Shown here: piece after piece, positions 1-12,150 of the stretch
Layout: each line of letters begins with the position of its first letter
How positions within the stretch are numbered: position 1 is the stretch's first letter
Assembly (NCBI RefSeq): GCF_001638985.1
Contig: NW_017265137.1
Location: 2,109,554-2,173,553, forward strand
DNA from: Phycomyces blakesleeanus NRRL 1555(-)
Taxonomy: Eukaryota > Mucoromycota > Mucoromycetes > Mucorales > Phycomycetaceae
Reading direction: 5' to 3'
Length of the DNA stretch: 64,000 nucleotides
Program-made: the position numbers and the translations under genes
The notes under the pieces: model-generated
Seen by the model: only the letters and a program-made list of their open reading frames with translations
What the model was told of the DNA's origin: nothing
The model's database searches: none

Positions 1-242
1 CTGAATGGATGAGATTCCTGTAGTGTTGTATATATGTATGTATATATGTATATATATATATATGTGTGTGTGTGTGTATATATATCTTGTAATTACTATA
101 CATGTAGTTTATTGATTCAACTTGCCTTGAATTCTGCTCGTTCAATGGCCCATTCATTCCTCTCACGTTCGAATCGTCTCCATTCAGCCTGTAGGAAGTG
201 TAGTACACCAGGTAAAGAGTACTCTGATGCTGGGTCGGTCAT
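1..242 (-). CDS. Striatin-family protein, N-terminal end (partial gene)
   Basis: Two exons, 242-122 and 17-1; the gene continues beyond base 1. The first exon encodes 40 residues starting MTDPASEYSLPGVLHFLQ, then EWRRFERERNEW and ERAEFKA. This is the conserved striatin N-terminus (caveolin-binding and coiled-coil region). Striatins are scaffolds of the STRIPAK phosphatase/kinase complex; in fungi they act in hyphal fusion, development and signalling. Intron 1 (121-18) splits an Arg codon. Using the GT donor directly after AAGGCA-A gives K-A-R-I-S-S-I-Q, matching the family (KARIxxLQ). A GC donor (AAG then GCAAGT) overlaps it but breaks the family pattern. The WD40 part lies outside the window. 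Family confident; the start is the first Met of a plausible length. Confidence 0.85.
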
Positions 243-1739
243 TTAAGCTAATGTTGAATTGAATGAGCTACTTGATGATCTACACAATAAGCTTCTAATA
301 TATACTTCTTTCTCTAATTCTTATAAGAAATACAAAGAAGAAGAGGAAGTTTACTATAATAACAAACCTCTGTGTATATGTGTGTGTATGTGTATGTGCG
401 CCTTATTTCGTTCGTATTGTTCGTTTATCCAAAGTTTAAAAGGCGTGTTATAATATATATATAAAGATATATTTCTCGTCAAGAATATAAAATAAGAAGG
501 AAAGGAAAGAAGAAGATCAAGAAGAACAAAAATCAAGAGTAAAGAGAAGAAGAATAAAAGATAAAAAAAAAAAGGGTGCTCTAGACTGTAGTTTTTATTT
601 TATTTTTCAGTAGTTCTGTTCAAACTGAGCTTGCTTTATAAACCCTTTAAAGGAACGTAGCCATTAAGCTTTGCCTATATATTTTATCTTGATTTTTAAA
701 TATAAAATATAAATATAAAAAGTAAGAATAAGAATTGCTATATATTTTTATGGCTTGCTTATAGTACAGGCTAATGGCTCTACCTTTTATGTTCTTCTTG
801 TCTTTTAGATTTGTACTTATGTACATATATATAAAAGTGTAGCTTGTGCGGGCAACACCTGCGAGTTCAAGGGGAGGGGGGAGTCACTAGTTACACGAAT
901 GAATCCGGTGAAATATGACTGTATTTATTTTCTTTCTTCTTCTTCTTTGGTAGAGCAACCATTTGAAAGTGATAGAAAGAAAAATATTGTCCTTATTACA
1001 GGAAAATCTTTTTGAAATTGAATTTTAGATATATAGATGGCTGTATACTGCTATTACTAATACCATTTAATGCCTAGTCCAATTTCAGCTCCTCTAGTTC
1101 TGGTTTATTTATGTTTTTCATACAATTAAAGTTTACAACAGAAGAATTGGATCAATTAACAAAAGAATATGCTATATATAAATACATTACAGTAGGTATG
1201 CAAAAGTTATGTTTATCCCTAGGGACATCCAAGTATTTGGGCCAACAAACAAGTTTACTAGCAAGGGTGTATTTGTGTGTGTGTGTGATTGGTATGTACA
1301 TGAATACTTGAGTAACTATCATTATGACTTGTCCAATAGTAAAGAAAGAATAGAAAGAACATTGGTTTATTCTGATATTTTATTTTATTCTTTTTACTGT
1401 ATGTATATTGTATAGATATTGGAATATAGAAATATACGTATATATACTTATATATACATATATGTATAAATTAATAGTCCCAATGAATTATATGCACACC
1501 GTATTGTGCAATTTGTACAAGTATATGTGTGTAAGTGTTTAAGTGGAAGGAAAGGGGAAGCCAGATGTTGAGATGACCAGGTAAGGATTAAAACTCCTTT
1601 GTGACGTATCATGGACTGTCGCGCACTTAACTCTCACATAAAGTGAAACTCTTCTTTGATTTTTTTTGAATTTTTTGAATTTTTTTTATTTTCCAATCCT
1701 TCTTTTGTAAAGCAAGATTATACTTACATCATCATCATC
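243..1739. other. Divergent intergenic region, striatin/Pho88
   Basis: About 1.5 kb between two divergently read genes. It holds purine-rich 5' flank next to striatin, AT-rich DNA and short TG and TA repeats. No coding segment with family similarity was seen. A 66-codon frame at 1111-1311 reads plausibly for about 20 codons and then runs into simple sequence, so I do not call it. Confidence 0.6.
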
Positions 1740-2456
1740 ATGGGCTCTCCATCATTCCTCTCCTCTCCAATGTTCAACATTGCCTTTATGTTGGGCTCAA
1801 TGCAGCTCGCAAAAAAGGTTGACTGGGAAGACCCTCAGACTCTTTTCTTGGCACGTGTGGGTTACTATGGTGCACAGGTCTTGGTTATTGCCATGTCTTA
1901 TCTCTTGATTACCTTGATCAAGAAGAAGAACGGTGAGTAAAATTTAGTTTGATTTAGTATGTGTGTGTATGCGCTTTTGATGGAGAATGGGTTACATAAA
2001 ATACTCATCATCTCATCATCATCTGTTGTTGTTATTGTTGTTGTTGTTATTTTTGGCGGTACAGATACTACACCTCTTCGTTACGTAAACCAGCCAAAGC
2101 CTTCTCTTGGATCCCCTAGCGGCGGTGCTGCTGAAACAGTCGAGACTACCGTTGCAGAGTATGATATCAGTCAGGTCAAGCAATTCATCCAGTCTACTGC
2201 TACTTCTATCCTCATGATCTCGGTTATGCATTGGCAATTCAAGTTCACCCAGCCTTTGTTGCTCCAATCTATTTTGCCCATCAAGAACCTGTTGACTCAC
2301 AAGGAGGCCTTGATTCATTTGTGGGGTGATGCTCCCGAAGGTGCTCTCCAGCGTCCTTTCGCTGCTGAGAACCCTCTTGGTGCTTTGATGGGTGCTCTTG
2401 GTGGCGGTGCTGCTACTGAAGCTGCTGCTGAGGACAATCACGAGAAGAAGGAATAA
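1740..2456 (+). CDS. PHO88: Pho88/Snd3 ER membrane protein
   Basis: Two exons, 1740-1932 and 2065-2456, joined in phase 1 (N-D-T-T), encoding 194 aa; yeast Pho88 is similar in size. Exon 1 gives the conserved hydrophobic start (MFNIAFMLGSMQLAKKVDWEDP) and a second segment near residues 44-60 ending in KKK. Exon 2 has the PLRYV motif and the ISVMHWQFKFTQPLLLQSI stretch typical of the family. Pho88 was first linked to phosphate transport and is now known as Snd3, a component of the SRP-independent SND route for targeting proteins to the ER. The C-terminus is Gly/Ala-rich and ends in acidic and Lys residues. The ATG follows a CATCATCATC run; the short reading frame before it is not conserved. 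Family assignment is firm, role by homology. Confidence 0.93.
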
Positions 2457-3833
2457 GAAATTCATGGAATCTTTTTCTTTTATAAAACAAAACAAAGAAC
2501 AAAAAGCAAAAAAAAAAAGAAGAAGAAGCAAAACTGAACTGGTTTATATGTAGAGAGGAAGTGTAATTTTCTTTTTTAAAAAAAAACGATATTGCTTTTA
2601 AACAGAAGAAGAAGCGATACGGAAACTTTTTTTTTTTTGATTTTAGACTTCTTTGTCGATTTTCTCTATCTCTCTTTAGTTTCTACCATTTCTTTTTTTT
2701 TGTGTGTGTTTATACTTACTTTTTAAACTTTAATTTCTTTATTGTCTCACTCTTTCTTTCTTGTTTCTCTTTCTCTAATTACTTCTCTTTTATCCGTATT
2801 CTTATTTTGCTTACTGTAATTTACTATCCTTTTTTTTTTGCTCTATGAAAATACACGTTTTTTTTTCTTACTTTTATATTTTATATACATAATTGTATGT
2901 ATGCATCTATTTATGTAATCTATATGTATTTTGAGTTGGTTCTCTGGTGCGATAAGGGTTAGACAATTAGATATGGTATTACCATGAATTTCATTATTTT
3001 ATATATATATATATATATAACAAAAGAAAGAGTAAAACTCTTGTGTACGAGCATTTGTCAACCAAAAGCCATTATTCAGTTATTCACTTTTTCATTCAAT
3101 CAATGATTCACTGATTCATTTTGTGAGCATGCATTATATATATATATGTTAACTAGTGGAAACAGTCCTTTTCTTTTCTTTTATAAACAGCAACAACACA
3201 GTATAACCAAAGTCACTTTAACTACAACTCATTTCTTAATTATGGTCTCGGGCACCAAAAAAAAATAGCGACGCACAAATGTATATAATATATATATATA
3301 AACCTACACACTACACTACACTACATTATACGGTGATTTTGAGATTTTATACCTAGTAGTCGGTTCAGCTATAAAGAGAGTTGACGTTAATCGTTGAATT
3401 TAATTTTTCTTTCTTATGCTATAAACGTATATTATGAATCTGTATTTGGCCAAAGTCAACCATACAAATAATACATACAAAGGAACAAGAAGAAAAATAA
3501 AGAAGAAGAAGAAGAAGAAGAAGAGGTACATTATGCATGCACACCTTATTAGTATTATATATATGTATGTATGTATGTATCCATGCATGCTTTGTTTGTT
3601 CAAATTACTAACAAGCTCATTTTGGGTAATAAAATATTTATTTATTTATCTTTCACTGATATTACGATTGTAAAGCCAAAACATATCCTCGTCAATATAT
3701 TCCAATTGACCCCTCTTTCTTCTCTTTCTTCTCTTCCTTTCAGTCCTTTTTATTTCTTCTTCTTGCCTTTCTCCTCAAAGGCTTCACTCGCTTTTTATTC
3801 TATATATTTGTTGGTTAATTTGACGCTACCATT
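2457..3833. other. Intergenic, T-rich then AT-rich
   Basis: The Pho88 3' flank is strongly T-rich. A (TA)n run lies at about 3001-3018 and GAA repeats around 3500-3524. Pyrimidine-rich DNA (3710-3790) leads up to the RabGAP start and probably belongs to its promoter or 5' UTR. No gene seen. Confidence 0.6.
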
Positions 3834-5990
3834 ATGGACAATATAGACACAAAGATGATCTCTTGCCAAAAAGTCATTTCTGAAACCGCTCGTGTTTATA
3901 GTCCAAGGCCAAAACCACATCGGGTATTAGCATCACCATCCTTGTCCTCTGAAGAAGAAGAAGAAACACACGAAAATAAAGTATCAGAAGCAAAAGAAAG
4001 CAGATTAAGAGAAGGAGGAAGAGGAGTAGGAGGAGGAGGATATCAATATGAATGTGAGGCAGAGGAAGAGGAAGGAATTACAAGATCTTTAGATTTTCCT
4101 ATTGGTAAAGGAGAAAGGTTGGAGATAGTTAATCTGATGATAGGAGAAGAATTGGGAGAAGGCCAAGCCATTAGCCAACCCCCGTCTATGCACTCTCAGG
4201 AGACAGTTGTCCAAAAGACATCAGCATCATCCACGACAACAACAACAACCGAATCAACAACAATAACCAGTACAAGTAGTGGTCAAGTAAACGAAATCCA
4301 GAAGCAGATCCATTGTTTAGAATCACCCTCGGAGTCTGACAATGATTCGTTTGTCTCACCTTACGTACGGCCCACACACAGCAAGCGATCGACTATGGTT
4401 TCCATTAGTTCCCTTGCATCAGACAACGCCAACTACGATCTACTGCTTGAGCGACTTGGTGCACAGGACAGTCCCCATGAAACAGTCACCAAACAGGCTT
4501 CCCGTGAAGAAGATACTGATTGGGGTAAAGGCACATATATACACATATACAATTTAAAGAATAAGAAGAAAAAGATTTCCTTATTTATTTTGTTACAACA
4601 GAATTTTGGTCCAAAGTTATATCGGACTTTGAAAGCGTTGCCAAATCAGAACCCAAGATCTTGTCTCTTCATCTTCAGCGTGGTATTCCACCTTCATTGC
4701 GAGGGATGATGTGGCAGTTGCTGGCCAAGTCAAAGAGTGACCGGCTTGAAGAGGAATATCTTCAGCTACTGAGGGCAGAATCAGTCTACGAAAAAGCCAT
4801 CACTCGAGATCTCCTCAGGACATTTCCATACCACCCATATTTCCAAGGCCAGGAAGGCCAGAATGCTCTTTTTAATGTCGTAAAGGCATATTCACTTTAT
4901 GACGCTGATGTAGGATACTGTCAAGGTCTTTCGTTTATTGCCGGACCTCTTTTGTTAAATGTAAGGTCTTTGAAAGAAATATAAAAAAACATATAAACAT
5001 TATAGAATAATAATAATAAAAAAGAAATAAATAATAAATTTGATCTTGTAGATGCCAGAGGAAGAGGCATTTGGTGTGCTAGTCCAATTGATGACTCGTT
5101 TCACTTTGCGGGGGCATTTTACTCCCCAGATGGATCTCCTCCACAAGCGATTGTACCAACTTGATGGCCTATTGGCAGACACTCTACCCCACATTCATCG
5201 CCACTTTCAAGCCCAAGGAATTCAGTCGGGAATGTATGCCTCTCAGTGGTACATGACCCTGTTTGCCTACAAATTTCCTCTCGAGGTCGTATTCCGGATC
5301 TACGACACCATCCTTGCAGACGGCCTGGACATCTTACACCGTGTTGCTCTGGCTCTGATAACCAAAAACCAGGCAATACTGTTGAGTATGGAATTCGACT
5401 GCCTCTTGAACCATCTCAAAGAAGACATGCTGGCTGTCTACGAAGACGATGTGAACGAGCTGGTGCGCGAGGCATACTCTATTTCCCTGTCGCCGAAACG
5501 GCTAGAGCGACTCTCAAAAGAATACTCGGTCGAGTTAATCAAGGCCAACTCAGAGGCCGAGATCATCAGCGATCTTCGACGACAAAACAAAGCCCTGGCT
5601 GAGACAGTTCGGCAACTGGAACGCATCACTAAACAACTAGAGAACGAGCACGCGCTGGTCGCCAAGCAACTCCAGGTTTCGAATGCACAACAGCTAGAAC
5701 TCCAGCAGACGAATTCAAAGCTGCAGCAGCAAGTGTTTGATCTCAGTAACGCCCTGGAAATCTTACCGAAAACGATCGAGAGTCGTGTTCGCGAAGAAAT
5801 GGAGATCCTGTGCACCAAAAACGGCGCGCTGGTCCAGCGGAATGCAGCACTAGAAGACCAGCTTGTCTACATGGAAACCATGGTTATTGATATGAAGGTC
5901 AAGTATGCCGAAAGTGAAAACGAGAGAGAGACGCTTCAACAACGACTGGCCGACCTGAAACGATGGATGGTAACCGAGTCAGTATTTTAA
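3834..5990 (+). CDS. TBC-domain Rab GTPase-activating protein, Gyp5/EVI5 type
   Basis: Three exons, 3834-4524, 4602-4960 and 5052-5990, encoding 662 aa. Residues 1-230 are low-complexity, Glu/Ser/Thr-rich and probably disordered. The TBC domain starts at RGIPPSLRGMMWQLL (about 257) and has both catalytic fingers: I297-x-x-D300-x-x-R303 (arginine finger) and GYCQG with Q338 (glutamine finger). LLLNMPEEEAF spans the second splice and is typical of the Gyp5/EVI5/RABGAP1 branch, as is SMYASQWYMTLF with Y for S in the usual order. After the domain, roughly 515-590 and 605-650 form heptad-rich coiled coil (QLERITKQLENEHALVAKQL), as in EVI5. Such proteins inactivate Rabs on exocytic or endocytic membranes. 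The exact Rab cannot be told from sequence. Confidence 0.92.
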
Positions 5991-6419
5991 GGTTATTTTT
6001 CAAAGACAGGCGCTTTCTATTGTCCAACCAAGAAAGAGAGAGAAAAAGCGTAACATCTACTCTATCTCTGCCTTTAATTCCAATCTCCTCTCGCTTCCCT
6101 CTCTTTCTAATATAAATTTAATTATAATATAAAAAAAAAACCAACCTGGCCTTCCTTTTCCCATAAACGGTCTTTCACTCACTCCTTCCACCGAGTCAAC
6201 CCAAAGGAACCTATAGCAAAAGTTTTTTTATTTGATTTTTTTTAGGACCAGGCTAGAGGCTGTTTTTATTTATTTATTTTATTTTTATATAAAAACCATT
6301 GAATAAACAGTATATATATCATCATCATCATTGTCTCGGTCTCTCTTTTTTTTTACTTCTTCTTTTGCTTTGCTTTACTTTTTTTTTTAAAAAAAAAAAA
6401 CTTTCTGTACCTCATTGCA
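5991..6419. other. Short intergenic region
   Basis: About 430 bp holding the RabGAP 3' flank and the T-protein promoter. Pyrimidine-rich with poly-T and poly-A runs just before the next ATG. No gene. Confidence 0.6.
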
Positions 6420-8179
6420 ATGTTGTCTTCAAAGATCAACTCATCAACTCTTTTGGCTGGAACTCGCCACTTGACCAAGCGCTTCTATTCCGCTGCTCAA
6501 GAAGTAAGCTTATCTCGAGTATAGTGTAGTGAATCAACAAAGAAGTAAAGAAGTAAAGAGCTTCTTGTAATTTGTTGAATTATTAAGCTTTGCCTTTATA
6601 AAATAATAGCCAGCTAACTAAATCTATATATATATATAAAAGGTCAAGAAAACTGCTCTTTATGATTTCCATGTGAGCCTCGGCGGTAAGATGGTCCCCT
6701 TTGCTGGCTATGCCATGCCTGTCCAGTACAGCGGAATGGGTATGCTTGCTTCTCACCTCCACACGCGTGAGAATGCATCTATCTTTGATGTCTCTCACAT
6801 GCTCCAGACTCGGTAAATATACCCCCCCCCCCCCCCCTATTTTCATTTCTTCCCTTACGTTCCATGCACACGCACACGCACACGCACACGCACACATATG
6901 TATATGTAGATGTAGATTGACCTCTTTTATAATTACTCTAGTCTTGTTGGTGCTGACCGCAACAAGTTCTTTGAAAAGCTTGTTGTCGCTGATCTCAACA
7001 ACTTGCCTGTCGGACAGGGTACTCTCTCTGTCTTTACCAATGAGCAGGGTGGTATTATCGATGACACTATTATCATGCAGCAAAAGGACTCTCTTTACGT
7101 TGTCTCCAACGCCGGCTGTGCTGACAAGGATCTTGCTCACATTCGCAAGCATTTGGCAGATTTCCAGAACAAGGGTGGTGACGTTGATCTCAAGATCATC
7201 GACGACCACTCTCTTATTGCCATTCAGGGTCCCAAAGCTGCCGCTGCCCTCGAAAGCTTAACTGGTACCTCACTCCAGGACTTTGCCTTCATGAACGGTC
7301 GCTTCATGGACATTGCTGGTGTTCCTTGCCACGTTGCTCGCTCTGGTTATACTGGTGAAGATGGTTTCGAAGTAAGTTTTTTACCAAGTTGTGTATTCAA
7401 ACACACATACAAAAAAAAAGAGAGAGAGAGAAATATAGAGATGAATTGTGTTGTGTTGTGTGCTTTGCTGTTTGGAATAGTATACATCTTTAAGAGTATT
7501 TTTTTTAAAAAAAAAACCCCCAAAAGATACAGTGCTAGTGATCTATAGATTTATATATTACTCACATCTAAATTAACTCAAAATTTATTTATTTTTGGAA
7601 TGAAGCTCTCTGTCCCTACTCCCGAGATCCTCAATATCACCGAAAAACTGCTGGCTCACCCAGTTGTCGAGATGGCCGGTTTGGGTGCCCGCGACAGTCT
7701 CCGTCTTGAGGCTGGTCTGTGCCTCTATGGCCATGATCTGGATGAGACCACTACTCCAGTTGAGGCCGGTTTGACTTGGACAATTCGTAAGTCTTTTTTT
7801 TTATATGTATGATAAGAATGATATTTACAAAGCCTATATAAATTATGTAGCCAAGTCTCGCCGTGAGACCGGTGGTTTCTTGGGTGCCGAACACATCTTG
7901 CCCCAAATCAAGGGTGGTGTTTCCCGTCGTCGTGTTGGTCTTTTGGTTGAAGGTGCTCCTGCTCGTGAGGGTGCCGAGATCCTCAACAAGGAAGGACAGG
8001 TCATTGGTAAGGTTACTTCTGGATGTCCCTCGCCATGCCTCAAGAAGAACATTGCCATGGGATACGTCCAGAACGGTTTCCACAAGCGTGGAACTGCCTT
8101 GGATGTCAAGGTCAGAAACAGAGTTCAGAAGGCCGAGATCACCAAGATGCCTTTTGTTGAAGCCAAGTATCACAAATAG
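6420..8179 (+). CDS. GCV1: Aminomethyltransferase, glycine cleavage T protein (mitochondrial)
   Basis: Five exons, 6420-6503, 6643-6812, 6942-7371, 7606-7786 and 7851-8179, encoding 397 aa, the usual T-protein length. Residues 1-25 are Ser/Arg/Lys-rich without acidic residues and end RFYS, a mitochondrial presequence. The core follows the family closely: [65 protein letters not shown], and the C-terminal GFLGAE and PAREGAEI segments. T protein takes the aminomethyl group from lipoyl-H protein, passes the methylene group to tetrahydrofolate and releases ammonia. Third-codon C use is high, suggesting good expression. The second intron has a C16 tract and a CACACG repeat. Annotation confident. 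Confidence 0.97.
6822..6895 (+). repeat. Intronic poly-C tract and CACACG repeat
   Basis: A run of 16 C (6822-6837) near the donor of the second T-protein intron, followed by a hexanucleotide CACACG repeat (6866-6895). Both are simple tracts prone to length change. Confidence 0.9.
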
Positions 8180-9262
8180 ACATACACACATACTCTTTCT
8201 TACATATCTCTCTCTCTATATATATATACACAAACCTATAAAAAATTAATCCCTTCATCTCTCTCTCTCTTTATTTATTTTTTTAAAAAAGAAGTGTTCA
8301 TTAAAAATTACATATTCCACACTATTATTATTGTTATATAAATACTCGATATCTCTATTGTACACTTGCATTTGAAAAGAGAAATGAAAGAACAACTTAA
8401 ACACGTTAAACTCTGGATATGTTTTGATCCAATTACTTTCGGTCTGACTAATATGAACATTTTCTGGTATAAATATTAGTTAGTATATCAAAACTCTTAA
8501 AGTCGACTACCCTTTATTCACTGATGGCTCATAGGAAAGGAAATCTGTGATGAGGCTTAAGTTAAAATGGCTAAATAAATTAGTAACCAGTATAACTTGT
8601 GTATGTATATTACTTTGGCAGAATAGTAGACGTCAAAAAAAAATGTATTGCAGCCTTTAAAAACCAAAGAGTGTTCTAAGCAATTCCTGTGCTGTACCCA
8701 ATTTTCGGTATGCTTGAGAATCACTTGGGGAAGTTTTTTTTTTGGTGCAGTTGTCCAAAATTAAGATGGCTTACACTATATTGTACACCCATAATCTGCT
8801 TTAGCTATTCTTCTAGTAAAAGTATTATATAGATGTGTATACGAGAAAGATGGTTATGAAAAGAAGGCGTGGGTTTGTAAAAGGGAATTTTTGATTTGAA
8901 ACATAAAAAGTAAATGGTGGCTCTGATTATCAAAAGGTGAGCCTCATACTTGTACCTCCCTACAATGATGTGTTATTATTATTTGGGGATTTGGGTCCTT
9001 TTATTTTTCTCTTTTTTCTTTCTTTAGCCGAGCTTGATAATTTTAGTATTCTGGACTCAATATTATCTTCTTTGCATTTGCCACGTTTTAAGCCATGTAT
9101 TATTTATATATAAAATAGCTCTAGGACAAGAGAGAAACCGTATGGCTGAAAAGAAAGAAAAATTCATCATAAAGATGTTCAAGAGTCCTATAAATAACAG
9201 TATGTATATATCTTCTCAACTTATCTTTCTTATTACCATTATCATTATCTATAATTCTAAAT
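8180..9262. other. Intergenic, no gene seen
   Basis: T-protein 3' flank with CT repeats, then AT-rich unique DNA without a convincing frame. The last 100 bp are the 5' flank of the Kre9-like gene. Confidence 0.6.
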
Positions 9263-9751
9263 ATGAAGTTTTTATTCCTGTCTGTCTTGATCGTCTTAAC
9301 TTCTGCTGCTGTTGTGCTTGGAGTACCCGTACCCCCATCAACAGGAAGTGATGCTTTGAGCATTAAAATCAATTTGCCTCAGCCTGGGACTGTGTGGAAT
9401 GCCGGGTCCTTTCAGCACATCGACTGGAAAAACCCTCAGGACCATGCCTCTTATTACAATATTACTCTCTATAAGGGAGAAAAGATACCAAATGCGTACG
9501 AGCGTGTGCTAGTCAAGGACATTGCTGCAGATCTAGAGTTTGCAAGAATACATGTATCAGAAGATGTTGTTCCTGGAGATGATTATTGGATCGAGATTGG
9601 ATCGGGTAAATTAAAGACATTTGTAAAGTACTTGACTATCAAGGCTGCAGATTCGTCCTATAACGATTCGTCAGAGGGGTCTGATTATCCTAGCTCTGAA
9701 GAGTTGCAAAAGATTAATGAACTTCCGTTGTTTGGAAGTAATGGATTCTAA
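9263..9751 (+). CDS. Secreted Kre9/Knh1-like Ig-fold protein
   Basis: Intronless, 162 aa. Residues 1-20 (KFLFLSVLIVLTSAAVVLG) are a clear signal peptide. The rest matches the Kre9/Knh1 N-terminal domain (Ser-Thr-rich GPI-anchored family): INLPQPGTVWNAGSFQHIDW (about 33-54) is the diagnostic start, followed by YYNITLYKGE and DYWIEIGSGK strands. Sites NIT and NDS could carry N-glycans. There is no Ser/Thr-rich stalk and no hydrophobic C-terminal GPI signal, so the protein is probably soluble and secreted or wall-associated. Kre9 and Knh1 affect cell-wall beta-glucan in yeast; many small fungal relatives have no known role. Confident on domain and secretion, not on function. Confidence 0.85.
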   Translation: MKFLFLSVLIVLTSAAVVLGVPVPPSTGSDALSIKINLPQPGTVWNAGSFQHIDWKNPQDHASYYNITLYKGEKIPNAYERVLVKDIAADLEFARIHVSEDVVPGDDYWIEIGSGKLKTFVKYLTIKAADSSYNDSSEGSDYPSSEELQKINELPLFGSNGF

Positions 9752-10195
9752 AATAGCAAAAATAAAACACTTGTATCTTGTACTTTATCCTTTATTTCTT
9801 TTTATGCACATTTGTTGTTATATATATATATATATTGGCTTGTTAAAATTACTATTGGCGTTGAATAGGCTCAACATTATTAAGAATCAGGTGCACAAAT
9901 ATTGATGCATGTATGCCTTTGTCAGTATGTATAATATTTTGAGAATATATATTACTAGCTTAAAGAAGATGTTATCTTTTATCATCTTTTGTTCTATGAG
10001 GGACCTCAAACACCTCTTAAACAAGTTTCTTTAAAACTTGAGGGTCTAAAGTAATGAGAAAGGGTTGTAAATATCAAAATGAATATTTAACAGACCCCGC
10101 GGTCACTTTAAAGCCACACAAACTTGGCTCTACCTGGCTATTTTTGCAATTCTATTTTATTCTTTACTTCACTTCACTACCATCTTCCTACTGTG
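9752..10195. other. Intergenic, no gene seen
   Basis: About 440 bp of AT-rich DNA with a short (TA)n run near 9822-9835. It includes the promoter of the next gene. Confidence 0.55.
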
Positions 10196-11268
10196 ATGCT
10201 TACTGACGAAAGAGAAGAGACTTTACGCGAGGTGTCTGCCCTCGGAAACCCAAAGGCTGTTCACCACTTTATTCATGCTGGAGTCAACATCAATTCTCAA
10301 AACAAGATAAATGGATGGTAATTCACATTATTGATGTCAACCCCTGTTCATTATCTAAACTGGCCTTTCTATTATATATCTGTGTGTGTATGTACAATTT
10401 ATTGGTTGCATTGCCTTTTTCTTCTTCTTTTTCTTTTGGTGTTCAAACTTTTTTACGTAGAAAAGGACGGCACTGCATTGGGCTGCCCATAGAGGTCATG
10501 AGAATGTTGTACGCTTGCTCCTGAGTAATGGAGCCAATCCTAATATCGAAACCTCTAAAGGACAAAAAGCGTATGTCTTGGCTCAAAAGTACCCCGACAT
10601 TGCTGCATTGTTGAAACCAGATGCTGTTGTGGAATGTACAGAAACTTCTGCTGCTGCTGCAGAACCCGAGTTGCCTATTTTACCAGCATATATGCAAAAT
10701 CCAGATTTGCAAAAGACATGGCTTCATCCCGATGAGTTTTCAGAGAACAGAATTGAGAATGTAGTACGAAAGCAGGCAGCAGAAGATGCTTTGACCAACC
10801 CAACACCAGCACCAACATCAGAAACTTCCTCATCTGTGAAACCTATTAATGAGCCATCCAGTTGTGAAGGTAAACCAAAAAAAAACCTGTATTATTCTTG
10901 CAGAATATATTTCTAGTGTTTCTGACATTATTTATTATGTGCGTATAGAGAGAGAGATTTTGGTTTATCTTGAGAAGCGCTTGGACGAAACACTTTTGGG
11001 ATCAGTATTTGTAAAGAACGAGACAATTGATAACGTGGTTAATGATATTAAAGAGGTAAATAATAATAATAATAACGTATATTATGGGCATGTAATAATT
11101 TATTTATTTTGTAAACAGGAACTCGATGGTCTTCCCGAGAAATTCTCTTTGTCTCGTAATAATGGAAAGGTGAACATCCCGATTAGCTCAAAGCAAATGA
11201 ACAAGAACTTGTTGGATATCTTTAGAAGCGAAGAAGACGTCATTGTCCTTATTCCTGTATCAAAATAA
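10196..11268 (+). CDS. ANKRD40-like ankyrin-repeat protein
   Basis: Four exons, 10196-10317, 10466-10869, 10949-11055 and 11119-11268, encoding 260 aa. Residues about 5-90 hold two to three ankyrin repeats: LREVSALGNPKAVHHFIHAG, then VNINSQNKINGWTALHWAAH with the TALHWAA core split by intron 1, then VVRLLLSNGANPN. The order and the NSQNKxNGW linker match animal ANKRD40. The middle is Ala/Pro/Ser/Thr-rich. The C-terminus (ILVYLEKRLDETLLGSVFV to EEDVIVLIP) resembles the C-terminal beta-grasp-like segment of ANKRD40, supporting orthology over the whole length. Function in fungi is unknown; ankyrin repeats usually bind proteins. Splice choices keep frame at every junction. Confidence 0.82.
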
Positions 11269-11748
11269 TTTTATGTAAACGATATTCACTTACTTAAGAG
11301 AAGAAGAAGAAGAACAAGCTTGTTTTTTTTTGTTATGCTCTTTAAACTTCCTCAAAAGTGCACTCATACACATAGCACACAATACATAAATATATCTATC
11401 TATCTAATCCGACGTTATCTATATCTCAACAAAGTATTTTGTCTATTTGATTCTTTTTACCTATATCTTTAAAAAGTTGGAATATAAGTACGTAATCTAG
11501 ACTCTTCCTTTAAATTATCTGTAAATCTTCTTATCATTTTACAGCCACATCACTTAAAGCCTACTATCTATTCAATAAACTGCTCAACTCATTTTTATAC
11601 ATTAATTGTAATATATAGTAACTAAACTTTTCATAGGGAAGAGTTAAATAAAACTTGAGAGGAGGCGGGGAGCTCTACTTTCAAAAAGTATACTAATTAT
11701 TTATTAATTTATTCTTTATATAGGTCTATGAATTCATGACAAAAAATT

Positions 11749-11870
11749 TTTGTGTGTGTGTCCGAATGAATGTATGTGTGTGTGGGCGGATTTGTGCGTG
11801 TGTGTGGATTTGTGTGTGTCTGGGTGGATTTGCGTACCTGGGTAGATTTATGTGTGTGTGGGTGGATTTT
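11749..11870 (+). repeat. GT-rich imperfect minisatellite
   Basis: Several imperfect copies of a unit like GTGTGTGTGGATTT spaced 20-30 bp (for example GGCGGATTTGTGCGTG, GTGTGGATTTGTGTGTG, GGGTGGATTT). The frames open across it are spurious. Confidence 0.75.
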
Positions 11871-11975
11871 GAGTACCAGACGTGGCACAGTGGAGGTACG
11901 AATGTTAAGAGAGGTAGATTGAATAGGAAAAGAAAGTCTTTATCGATTGATATATATAAACGTATTATTCTATCT

Positions 11976-12150
11976 TTAATAAATAACATTCTCACAGTAT
12001 CTACTTTTCCTAATTTTAATATACTAGCCCAAGGTCAATTCCGACCACTTCGAATATTATTTTAACTTTCGTTAATAAATAACACTCTCACAGTATCTAT
12101 TTTTTCTAATATTGAGATACTAATCCAAAATCAATCACAAATACTTTAAT
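11976..12150 (+). repeat. Diverged 96-bp tandem duplication
   Basis: TTAATAAATAAC at 11976 recurs at 12072. Both copies continue through CTCACAGTATCTA, TTCTAATWTTRAKATACTA and CCAARRTCAAT, then lose similarity. Two copies, clearly aged. Confidence 0.7.

Noticed and set aside
841..900. tRNA-like B-box (GAGTTCAAGGGG)
   Set aside because: The last B-box base does not fit and no A-box or acceptor stem can be formed. No other site in the window looked like a tRNA.
1111..1311. 66-codon frame upstream of Pho88
   Set aside because: About 20 plausible residues and then simple TG sequence; no splice partner or family found.
6583..7261. Long frames on both strands overlapping the T-protein gene
   Set aside because: They are shadows of the biased GCV1 codons and of the intronic CACACG repeat; the GcvT exons explain the DNA.
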